A stretch of DNA of 56,524 nt from JANOQP01 sp044227705 (GTDB lineage Bacteria; Bacteroidota; Bacteroidia; Chitinophagales; Saprospiraceae): contig JBGAWE010000005.1 of assembly GCA_044227705.1 (NCBI GenBank), positions 1 through 56,524 on the forward strand, given 5' to 3'. A model generated the notes under the pieces. The model was not told where the DNA came from and ran no database searches. It was given only the letters and a program-made list of their open reading frames with translations. This document shows, piece after piece, positions 34,191 through 41,799 of the stretch. The position numbers were made by a program, and so were the translations under genes. Positions within the stretch are counted from its first letter, which is position 1; each line of letters opens with the position of its first letter.

Positions 34191-34212
34191 TTTCATCAAA
34201 ATTTCATCAAAA
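34191..34212 (+). repeat. Tandem 11-bp duplication in the leader of susC 3
   Basis: TTTCATCAAAA occurs twice head-to-tail (34191-34201 and 34202-34212), ending 3 nt before the ATG of the third SusC gene. The copies are identical. This places a repeated A-rich element right in the translation-initiation region, where a copy-number change by slippage would move the start relative to upstream signals. Confidence 0.75.
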
Positions 34213-34215
34213 ACA

Positions 34216-37200
34216 ATGGGGAAAAAACTACTCGTACTACTCCTTTTCTGCTCGGCCGCAATGGCTGCGCAGACCACCATTTCGGGCCGCGTGACCGACG
34301 GCACCGAGGCCCTGCTCGGCGCGACAGTCGTCGAAAAAGGCACCCAGAACGCCACCCAGACCGACGCCGACGGCCGGTTTGAACTCAAAAATGTCGGGAA
34401 AAGGGCCGTCGTGTCCGTCTCCTTCGTCGGCTTCAAAACGTGGGAGTCGGCCATCGGCAACCGCACGAATTTCGACATCCAGCTCGAAACGGCCGACGCG
34501 CTGCGCGAGGTCGTCGTCGTCGGCTACGGCACGCAGAAAAAAGCTTTGACAACTGGGGCCATCTCGAAAGTCAAAGCCGAGGATCTGGAAAACATGCCCG
34601 TCTCGCGCGTCGAGCAGTCGCTGTCGGGGCGCGTGTCGGGCGTCCTCGTCACCTCCAACTCGGGCGCGCCGAACAGCGCGGCGACCGTCCGCATCCGGGG
34701 CACGACGACCATCAACGATTCCGACCCGCTCTACATCGTCGACGGGATCCCCATCGGCGGCGGCATCGACTATCTCAACCAGTCGGACATCGAGTCGATC
34801 GAGGTCGTGAAAGATGCGGCATCCGCCGCTATCTACGGGGCGCGGGCGGCCAACGGCGTCATCCTCGTCACCACGAAAAAGGGCGCGAACGGCCGCACCT
34901 CCCTCCAGTACAACAACTATTTCGGATTCCAAAACCCCTGGCGACGACTCAACCTGCTCGGCGCGAAGGACTACGCGACCCTGATGAACGAGTCGTCGGT
35001 CAACGGCGGCGGCGGCATCCTCTTCCCCGACGCGGCCTCCCTGACCGGCGGGACGGACTGGCAGGACGCCGTTTTTGAAAAAAATGCACCGATTCAAAAC
35101 CACGAGTTGAGCCTTTCGACGGGGTCGGAGCGGTCGCAGTACTTCGCCTCGTTCGGCTATTTCGACCAGTCGGGCATCGTCACCTCGGCCTCGTCGCACT
35201 TCCGGCGGTACTCCGTCCGGTTCAACTCGACCCACAAAGTCACGAGCTGGCTGACGATGGGCAACTCGCTCGGCTACTCCCGAAACGCCGGCCGGGGCGT
35301 GTCGGACAACTCCGAGTACGCCTCGCCGCTCATGCGGGCCATCAACCTCGACCCGCTCACGCCGATCATCGAGACGCGGCCGGAGGTCTTGAACAGCTCC
35401 GTTTTTCAGAATTTTCCTGTCGTAAAAGACAAGAACGGGCAGCCCTACGGCATCTCGCCCTACGTCACGTCGGAGGTCCTCAACCCTGTCGCGGCGGTTC
35501 GCGTGGCGCAAGGCTCGGGCTGGGGGCACAAGGTGGCGGGCAATGTTTTCGGTGAAATCGTCCCTGTGAAGGGCCTGAAACTCCGCTCCAGCTACGGCGT
35601 GGACTTCGGCTACTGGGGCGACGAGTCCTTTGCGCCCGTCTACTACCTCAACGCCGCCAACCAGCGCGAAATCAACCAGTACGGCCGCAGCCAGAACCGG
35701 GGCACCTACTGGATTTGGGAGAACACGGCCAGCGTCGAGCGCCATTTCGGCGACCACACCGCCTCGCTCCTCGCGGGCACCGTCGCCGAGCACAACAAGG
35801 GCGGCGGCATCAGCGGCTCCTACCAGGGCATCCCGGTGACGGACATCAAGGACGCGAGCTTCGGATTCAACGTCCCGGCCGACAAGAAGAACTTCGGCGG
35901 CTACGAGTACGAGGGCGCGCTCGTCTCCTACCTCGCCCGTTTCAACTACAATTTCTCTGGGAAATACCTGTTCACCGGGGTCGTGCGGCGCGACGGCTCG
36001 CCCAAGTTCGGGGCCAACTACCGCTACGGCAACTTCCCGTCCCTGTCCGCTGGCTGGGTCGTCTCGGAGGAAAATTTCATGGAAAACCTCCGCCCGGTCG
36101 ACTTCCTCAAACTGCGCGGCTCGTGGGGCATCAACGGCAACGAGCGCATCGGCGATTTCCGCTATGTCTCGACCGTCGGCGGCTCGCGCAACTACACCTT
36201 CGGCATCCCCGAGACCCTCACCAACGGCAGCAGCCCGAACGCCCTCGCAAACCCGGATTTGCACTGGGAGGAAACCCGGCAGACCGACCTCGGCTTCGAC
36301 GCACGGCTTTTCAAAAAGTGGACGCTGACGGCCGACTGGTTCGACAAAAAGACGAGCGGCATGCTCCTCGGCATCGCCGTCCCCGGCTACGTCGGCAACG
36401 CCGGGCCGGTGGGCAACGTCGCCACGATGAAGAACACGGGCGTGGAGGTCGAGCTGGGCACTTCGCAGAAAATCGGCCGGCTGCTGCTCGATTTCAGCGC
36501 GAACGTCTCGCACATCACCAACAAGATCACCAACCTCGGCGACGACAAGGACTTCCTCGTCGGCCAGACCTACGGGCCGCAGGGCCTCGAAATCACGCGG
36601 ACGGCGGTCGGCCACTCGTTCGGCTCCTTCTACGGCTACCAGACCGACGGCATCTTCCAGACGCAGCAACAGGTCGAGGCGTACAACAAGAACGGCTACC
36701 TCCTCCAGCCCAACGCCTCGGCGGGCGACTTCAGGTTCAAGAACATCAACCGCGACAGCTTCATCGACGCCAACGACCGCACCTTCCTCGGCAACGCCAT
36801 CCCGACGTGGACCTTCGGCACGACCATCACGGCCAAGCTGCGCGGCTTCGACCTCACCATCTTCGGGCAAGGCGTGGCGGGCAACAAAATCTTCAACGCC
36901 ACCCGCCGCTTCGACCTCAACATGGCCAACCTCACGACCGACGCGCTCGGCCGATGGAACGGCGAGGGGACATCCGACGACTACCCGCGCCTCACGACCG
37001 TGGACGCGAACAAGAACTTGAGCCGCAGCTCGGACTTCTTCCTCCAAAACGGGGCGTATTTCAGGATAAAGACCGTCCAACTGGGCTGGACCGTGCCGAT
37101 TGAAAGGTCGGCGCGGGCGGGGCTGCAGCGGCTGCGCGTCTTCGTCTCGACCAACAACCTGCTCACTTTCACCGCCTACAAGGGCTTCGACCCCGAAATC

Positions 37201-37281
37201 GGCGGCGGCAGCTTCGGCGTCGACCGGGGCATCTACCCGGCGGCGCGGGCGTTCATGGCGGGGGTCAACGTGGGGCTGTAA
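34216..37281 (+). CDS. SusC/RagA TonB-linked outer-membrane transporter (pair 3)
   Basis: The 1021-residue protein has a signal peptide (KKLLVLLLFCSAAMAAQ) and a regulatory-like domain (ISGRVTDGTEALLGATVVEKGTQ). A TonB box region (REVVVVGYGTQ) leads into the plug (RIRGTTTINDSDPLYIVDG; KDAASAAIYGARAANG) and a barrel ending AFMAGVNVGL. It is the largest of the three SusC proteins. The ATG at 34216 is taken because it gives the signal peptide; a longer in-frame reading crosses the preceding terminator and the end of susD 2. The gene is followed after 26 nt by the second KilA-N gene, not by its SusD. Confidence 0.94.
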   Translation: MGKKLLVLLLFCSAAMAAQTTISGRVTDGTEALLGATVVEKGTQNATQTDADGRFELKNVGKRAVVSVSFVGFKTWESAIGNRTNFDIQLETADALREVVVVGYGTQKKALTTGAISKVKAEDLENMPVSRVEQSLSGRVSGVLVTSNSGAPNSAATVRIRGTTTINDSDPLYIVDGIPIGGGIDYLNQSDIESIEVVKDAASAAIYGARAANGVILVTTKKGANGRTSLQYNNYFGFQNPWRRLNLLGAKDYATLMNESSVNGGGGILFPDAASLTGGTDWQDAVFEKNAPIQNHELSLSTGSERSQYFASFGYFDQSGIVTSASSHFRRYSVRFNSTHKVTSWLTMGNSLGYSRNAGRGVSDNSEYASPLMRAINLDPLTPIIETRPEVLNSSVFQNFPVVKDKNGQPYGISPYVTSEVLNPVAAVRVAQGSGWGHKVAGNVFGEIVPVKGLKLRSSYGVDFGYWGDESFAPVYYLNAANQREINQYGRSQNRGTYWIWENTASVERHFGDHTASLLAGTVAEHNKGGGISGSYQGIPVTDIKDASFGFNVPADKKNFGGYEYEGALVSYLARFNYNFSGKYLFTGVVRRDGSPKFGANYRYGNFPSLSAGWVVSEENFMENLRPVDFLKLRGSWGINGNERIGDFRYVSTVGGSRNYTFGIPETLTNGSSPNALANPDLHWEETRQTDLGFDARLFKKWTLTADWFDKKTSGMLLGIAVPGYVGNAGPVGNVATMKNTGVEVELGTSQKIGRLLLDFSANVSHITNKITNLGDDKDFLVGQTYGPQGLEITRTAVGHSFGSFYGYQTDGIFQTQQQVEAYNKNGYLLQPNASAGDFRFKNINRDSFIDANDRTFLGNAIPTWTFGTTITAKLRGFDLTIFGQGVAGNKIFNATRRFDLNMANLTTDALGRWNGEGTSDDYPRLTTVDANKNLSRSSDFFLQNGAYFRIKTVQLGWTVPIERSARAGLQRLRVFVSTNNLLTFTAYKGFDPEIGGGSFGVDRGIYPAARAFMAGVNVGL

Positions 37282-37307
37282 ACCCTCGAGTCAAGCAATC
37301 CATCGCC

Positions 37308-37877
37308 ATGGGCAAAAAGAAAACCATCGATGTTCAGGGGCTGGCCATCTCGATTGAGGAAATCAAGGATGTCGACTACATCTCGCTGACGGACATCGCC
37401 AAGCAGTCGACGGAGGAGCCTCGGTTCGTCATCCAGAACTGGTTGAAAAACCTGCAGACCATCCAATACCTCTGGGAATGGGAGACGCTGCACAACCCCG
37501 GTTTTAACCGTGTGCAATTGCACACGGTTATGGAGATGACGGCCTCCAACCGCCTCGTCATGTCGCCCAAAAAATGGATTGAACTGACGGGCGCCATCGG
37601 GCTTGTCTCCAAGTCCGGCCGATACGACGGCGGGACGATGGCGCACAAGGACATCGCGCTAAACTTCTGTTTTTGGATAAGCCCCAAGTTCCAAATCTAT
37701 CTCATCAAAGAATTTCAACGGCTCAAAGAGGAGGAGTTCGCCAAGCTCAACCTCGAATGGCACATCGAGCGCATCACCGACCTGGTGGACGAGACCCGCA
37801 ACTGGCTGGACACCGTGCCGGGCCAAAAGCCCAACCGGAAACGGCAGGGCGGCCACGCTGACGGCACGGACGTTTGA
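37308..37877 (+). CDS. KilA-N domain DNA-binding protein between susC and susD (2)
   Basis: A 189-residue KilA-N protein closely related to the one at 27490. It has VDYISLTDIAKQSTEEPRFV, NWLKNLQTIQYLWEWETLHNPGF, ELTGAIGLVSKSGRYDGGTMAHKDIALNF and YLIKEFQRLKEEE. The shared C-terminal signature is LEWHIERITDLVDETRNWLDTVPGQKP (compare DTIPGQRP in copy 1). It sits 26 nt after SusC 3 and 33 nt before SusD 3 on the same strand. It carries a 26-bp perfect palindrome at 37505-37530 at the codon position where copy 1 has hairpin B. DNA binding is expected from the fold. The target and role are unknown. Confidence 0.87.
   Translation: MGKKKTIDVQGLAISIEEIKDVDYISLTDIAKQSTEEPRFVIQNWLKNLQTIQYLWEWETLHNPGFNRVQLHTVMEMTASNRLVMSPKKWIELTGAIGLVSKSGRYDGGTMAHKDIALNFCFWISPKFQIYLIKEFQRLKEEEFAKLNLEWHIERITDLVDETRNWLDTVPGQKPNRKRQGGHADGTDV
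37505..37530 (+). repeat. 26-bp perfect palindrome inside KilA-N gene 2 (copy C)
   Basis: Arms TAACCGTGTGC (37505-37515) and GCACACGGTTA (37520-37530) around AATT (37516-37519). Because AATT is self-complementary, the whole 26 bp is a perfect palindrome, also suitable as a dimeric protein-binding site. It is read in frame as NRVQLHTV after HNPGF. The stem sequence differs almost completely from copies A and B, yet pairing is perfect and the arm length and 4-nt loop are kept. Confidence 0.85.
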
Positions 37878-37910
37878 CCCTGCTTTGAGCCTTTAATTTT
37901 TTTAAAGAAC

Positions 37911-39425
37911 ATGAATTTTAACAAGAAAGCCGCCCTCGCGGCGGCGGCCTTCGCGGCCCTTCTCTTCTCCTGCAAAAAATCCTTCCTCGAACTCGAGCCG
38001 CACGGCACTCAGCTCGAATCGGGCTTCTACAAAAACGCCGACCAGGTCTTCGAGGGCCTCGTCGCCGTCTACGACGTGCTGCAATGGAACGGCTCCAACG
38101 GCTGGACGATGAAGCTCGGCCTCCTCGACGCGGCCTCCGACGACTGCTACGCGGGCGGCTCCTCGGCCGACGACCAGCCCGCGTGGGTGGCGATGGACAA
38201 CTTCAAGCTCGACCCCAACCTCGGCCCGCAGCTCGGGCTTTGGCAGAAGGGCTTCTCGGGCGTCTACCGCGCCAACCTCCTTTTGGAAAAGCTCGGCAAC
38301 CCGCAAATCGACGGCTTGACTGACGCCGTTCGCGCCCGATATGTGGCGGAGACGAAGTTCCTGCGGGCGTTCTACTATTTCGACCTCGTCCGCTTTTTCG
38401 GCAACGTCCCGCTGATGACGCGCACGGTCGGCGGCGCGGAAATCTACCAGCAAGTGCAGGCGACGCCCGCCGAGGTTTTTGCTCAAATAGAAAAAGACCT
38501 GAAAGAGGCCGTTGACGAGCCGGAACTGCCGCTTTTCGTCATCCCGTCGGAGGCTGGGCGCGTGACGAAGGGCGCGGCGCGAGCCTTGCTGGCGCGGGTG
38601 CTCCTTTTTGAAAACGACCCGTCGCGCATGGCCGAGGCGGCCAGCCAGTGCGAGGAGGTCATCAACTCCGGCTTCTATCAACTGGAGAACTTCTACTCCG
38701 ACGTCTTCCGGCCCGACAACAAGTTCGGCCCCGAGTCGGTCTTCGAGATTGCCCATTCCAACCTCTCGCGGGGCGGCTACGAGAGCTTCTCGAACGGGAC
38801 GGAGGGCAACTACAACGTCCAGTTCTTCGGCATGCGCGACTACGTCGGGCCGACCTACGCCAACGGCTGGAGCTTCTGCCCGGTGACGGAGGACTTGGTC
38901 AATTTCATGAAAGGAGACCCGCGCTTCCAGCACACGGTCATCGACGGAAAGGCCCTCTTGCAGGGCGGCGCGAGCTACACGAAGGGCTACCAGAACACCG
39001 ATTATTTCATCAAAAAGTACACGCCGCTGCCCGGCTTCAAGGCCACGAGCGGCGACGTGGCGCTCAACTGGCCGTACAACATCAAGGAAATCCGCCTCGC
39101 CGACGTGCTGCTCATGGCCGCCGAGGCCCTCGCCCGCAGCGGCAACGAGCCGCAAGCGAAGGTCTATTTGAACCGAGTGCGCAAGCGCGTCGGCCTGCCC
39201 GACCGCACCTCCACCGGCCAGGCCCTGCTCGACGACATCGCCACCGAGCGCCGCCTCGAACTGGCCACCGAGGGCCACCGCTTCTGGGATTTGTTGCGCA
39301 CGGGGAAGGCCGTCGCCGCGCTCGGTTCGCAGGGCTTTGTGGCCGGAAAGAGCGAGTGGCTGCCCATCCCGCAGTCGGAAATCGACATCACGCAGGGGAA
39401 GTTTAAGCAGAACCCGAACTATTGA
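37911..39425 (+). CDS. SusD/RagB-type nutrient-binding lipoprotein (pair 3)
   Basis: The 504-residue lipoprotein has its lipid Cys at 21 (ALLFSCKKSFLELEP). SusD landmarks are FLRAFYYFDLVRFFGNVPLMTR, IRLADVLLMAAEALARSGN, RKRVGL, IATERRLELATEGHRFWDLLRTG and a terminal FKQNPNY. It is the partner of SusC 3, from which it is separated by KilA-N gene 2. It ends at a strong terminator with a TTCG loop, closing the three-pair block before the enzyme genes. Confidence 0.93.
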   Translation: MNFNKKAALAAAAFAALLFSCKKSFLELEPHGTQLESGFYKNADQVFEGLVAVYDVLQWNGSNGWTMKLGLLDAASDDCYAGGSSADDQPAWVAMDNFKLDPNLGPQLGLWQKGFSGVYRANLLLEKLGNPQIDGLTDAVRARYVAETKFLRAFYYFDLVRFFGNVPLMTRTVGGAEIYQQVQATPAEVFAQIEKDLKEAVDEPELPLFVIPSEAGRVTKGAARALLARVLLFENDPSRMAEAASQCEEVINSGFYQLENFYSDVFRPDNKFGPESVFEIAHSNLSRGGYESFSNGTEGNYNVQFFGMRDYVGPTYANGWSFCPVTEDLVNFMKGDPRFQHTVIDGKALLQGGASYTKGYQNTDYFIKKYTPLPGFKATSGDVALNWPYNIKEIRLADVLLMAAEALARSGNEPQAKVYLNRVRKRVGLPDRTSTGQALLDDIATERRLELATEGHRFWDLLRTGKAVAALGSQGFVAGKSEWLPIPQSEIDITQGKFKQNPNY

Positions 39426-39433
39426 CCAGCGAT

Positions 39434-39461
39434 GCCGACGGCTTCGGCCGTCGGCTTTTTT
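39434..39461 (+). terminator. Rho-independent terminator with TTCG tetraloop
   Basis: Arms GCCGACGGC (39434-39442) and GCCGTCGGC (39447-39455) flank the extra-stable loop TTCG and are followed by six T, then C and five more T. It lies 8 nt after the SusD 3 stop and 14 nt before the next gene. It is the most canonical terminator seen in the window. Confidence 0.85.
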
Positions 39462-39475
39462 CTTTTTCAAAAACC

Positions 39476-40330
39476 ATGAAGGCCCTCGCGTCCAACTGCC
39501 TGTTGCTCGTCCTCTTGCTCGCCGCCGCGCCGCGCTGTGGCGGCCAGACGGTCAGGTTGATGACCTACAACCTCCGCCTCGACGTGGCGTCCGACAGCGC
39601 GGACGCATGGCCCAACCGCCGCGACTTCGTGGTAGGGCTGATAAGATTCCACGCGCCGGACATTTTCGGGGTACAGGAAGGGCTGCCGCACCAGATTGAT
39701 TTTTTGCAGAAAAACCTGCCCGGCTACGGCAGCGAGGGCACGGGCCGCGAGGGCGGCGGGCGGGGCGAGTCGACCCATGTCTTTTTCGACAGGTCGAGGT
39801 TTTCGTTGACAGAGGCCCACACTTTTTGGCTCTCCCCGACGCCCGACTCGGTCTCGATGGGCTGGGACGCCGCCTGTTTGCGGGTCTGCACGGCCGTTTT
39901 GTTGAAAGAAAAGGGATCGAAACGCCGGTTCTGGGTCTTCAACACCCACCTCGACCACGTCGGCGAGACGGCGCGGCGCAACGGCATCGACCTGATTTTG
40001 AAAAAAATGGCGGCCCTCAACCCCCAAAAACTGCCCGTCATCTTGATGGGCGACCTCAACTCGGAGCCAGGGTCTGCCGTCGTTTCAAGATTGAAAAATG
40101 AGATGCTCGACACCCGCGAGGCCTCCGAGCAGCCGCCCTTCGGCCCGTCGGGGACGTTCAATGGCTTCCGGTTCGGCGAGTCGGTGATGAAGCTCATCGA
40201 CTACATCTTCGTCTCGCGCTCACCCCGGGTCTTGGTGAAAAAACACGCCGTCCTCTCCGACTCGAAAGACCTGCACTACCCTTCCGACCACCTGCCGGTC
40301 TTTGCCGAAATCCAGTTTTTGAAAAAATGA
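39476..40330 (+). CDS. Secreted endonuclease/exonuclease/phosphatase-fold hydrolase
   Basis: The 284-residue protein has a signal-like N-terminus (ALASNCLLLVLLLAAAPRCGGQ). The EEP fold follows: RLMTYNLRLD, DIFGVQEGLPHQIDFL (metal-binding Glu), VFNTHLDH, VILMGDLNSEPGS (Asp/Asn pair), KLIDYIFVS and YPSDHLPVFAEI (catalytic Asp-His). Relatives in sugar-utilisation loci are usually annotated as EEP-family hydrolases of unclear substrate, possibly phosphate esters or phosphodiesters on glycans. The stop overlaps the start of the GH30 gene (ATGA), so it is coupled to glucan breakdown. The ATG at 39476 gives the signal sequence. Confidence 0.82.
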   Translation: MKALASNCLLLVLLLAAAPRCGGQTVRLMTYNLRLDVASDSADAWPNRRDFVVGLIRFHAPDIFGVQEGLPHQIDFLQKNLPGYGSEGTGREGGGRGESTHVFFDRSRFSLTEAHTFWLSPTPDSVSMGWDAACLRVCTAVLLKEKGSKRRFWVFNTHLDHVGETARRNGIDLILKKMAALNPQKLPVILMGDLNSEPGSAVVSRLKNEMLDTREASEQPPFGPSGTFNGFRFGESVMKLIDYIFVSRSPRVLVKKHAVLSDSKDLHYPSDHLPVFAEIQFLKK

Positions 40331-41781
40331 AGAACAAGCTCTCTGCCCTCCTTTCCTGCCTCTTGGCCGTCGGCTGCGCCCCGAAAGGCGGCCACCGGAT
40401 GGCGAAAACGGACTTTTCCGACCGGAAGACCGTCTCGGTCTTCACCACCGCCGACAGCTCCAGCCTCCGCCTGACGGAGACCGGCAAGCTCGCGCTCGCG
40501 CCCTTCGGCCAGCCGAACGAGGGGCAGCCCTGCATTTTCGTCGACCCACGCCAGCAGTTCCTGACGTTCGTGGGCATCGGCGGGGCGCTCACCGACGCGG
40601 CGGCCGAGACCTTCGCCAAGCTGCCGAAGGCCAAACAGGACGAGTTCCTGACCGCCGTCTTCGACCCCAAAAATGGCATCGGCTACACCATCGCCCGGAC
40701 GAACATCAACTCCTGCGACTTTTCGAGCGACATGTACACCTATGTCGCGGACGGCGACCGAGAGCTGAAGACGTTCAACCTCGCGCACGACGAGCGTTTC
40801 AAGATGCCCTTCATCAAAAGGGCGACGGCGGCGGCGGGCGGGAATCTGCCGCTCTTCGTCAGCCCCTGGAGCCCGCCCGCGTGGATGAAGGACAACGGCG
40901 ACATGCTCCACGGCGGCCACCTGAAGCCCGAGTTCTACGGGCCGTGGGCCGACTATTTCGTGAAGTTCATCAAAGGCTACGAGAACGCGGGCATCCCCGT
41001 CTGGGGCCTGACCGTGCAGAACGAGCCGATGGCCAAACAGACCTGGGAATCGTGCATCTACACCGCCGAGGAGGAGCGCGACCTCATCAAGAACCACCTC
41101 GGCCCGGCCCTCAAAAAGAACGGCCTCGGCGACAAAAAACTCATCGCTTGGGACCACAACCGCGACCTCGTCTACCAGCGCGCGTCGACCTATTTGAGCG
41201 ACCCGGAGGCGGCCAAGTACATCTGGGGAATCGGCTTCCACTGGTACGAAATCTGGAACGGCGGCCGCCAGTGGGAGAACACAAAGCGTGTGGCCGAGGC
41301 CTTCCCCGACAAAAAACTGCTGCTGACGGAGGCCTGCAACTACCCTTTTTCGTGGAAGACCTTCGACGAGTGGCAGTGGGGCGAGCAGTACGGCGAGAAC
41401 ATGATCCACGACTTCAACAACGGCGCGGTGGCGTGGACGGACTGGAACGCGCTCCTCGACGAGACCGGCGGCCCCAACCACGTCGGCAACTTCTGCTTTG
41501 CGCCCGTCCACGCGAAGACGGCGGAGGGGTCGCTGCACTTCATGAACTCGTATTTCTACATCGGGCACTTTTCGAAGTTCGTCCGGCCGGGGGCGCGGCG
41601 GATTGTCGCGTCGTCCAACCGGGCGCAGCTCTTGACGACCGCTTTTTTGAACACCGACGGCACCGTCGCCGTCGTCGTGATGAACCCGACGCGCGAAAAA
41701 ATCGCCTACCGCCTCTGGCTCGACGGCCGGGCGGCGGAGACGGTCAGCCTGCCGCATTCCATCTCGACGCTGGTTTTTTAG
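40327..41781 (+). CDS. Glycoside hydrolase family 30 lipoprotein (beta-1,6-glucanase-like), copy 1
   Basis: The 484-residue lipoprotein (lipid Cys17 in LAVGC) has the GH30 (beta/alpha)8 barrel plus beta-domain. Landmarks are GIGGALTDAAAETF, RTNINSCDFSS, SPWSPPAWMKDNGDM, VQNEPM with the acid/base Glu233, and LLTEACNYPF with the nucleophile Glu335. The C-terminal beta-domain ends SISTLVF. The wording is close to the GH30_3 group, which contains endo-beta-1,6-glucanases, but glucosylceramidase-type activity cannot be excluded from sequence alone. It starts within the stop of the EEP gene. A second GH30 is at 47395. Confidence 0.86.
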   Translation: MKNKLSALLSCLLAVGCAPKGGHRMAKTDFSDRKTVSVFTTADSSSLRLTETGKLALAPFGQPNEGQPCIFVDPRQQFLTFVGIGGALTDAAAETFAKLPKAKQDEFLTAVFDPKNGIGYTIARTNINSCDFSSDMYTYVADGDRELKTFNLAHDERFKMPFIKRATAAAGGNLPLFVSPWSPPAWMKDNGDMLHGGHLKPEFYGPWADYFVKFIKGYENAGIPVWGLTVQNEPMAKQTWESCIYTAEEERDLIKNHLGPALKKNGLGDKKLIAWDHNRDLVYQRASTYLSDPEAAKYIWGIGFHWYEIWNGGRQWENTKRVAEAFPDKKLLLTEACNYPFSWKTFDEWQWGEQYGENMIHDFNNGAVAWTDWNALLDETGGPNHVGNFCFAPVHAKTAEGSLHFMNSYFYIGHFSKFVRPGARRIVASSNRAQLLTTAFLNTDGTVAVVVMNPTREKIAYRLWLDGRAAETVSLPHSISTLVF

Positions 41782-41799
41782 GCTTTTTTGAAACAGACC

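Noticed and set aside
30285..34478. A 1397-residue open frame on the - strand opposite susC 2 and susD 2
   Set aside because: It has no recognisable domains, is rich in Val/Arg/Glu/Asp/Ala as expected for antisense of GC-rich genes, and lies opposite well-supported SusC and SusD genes.
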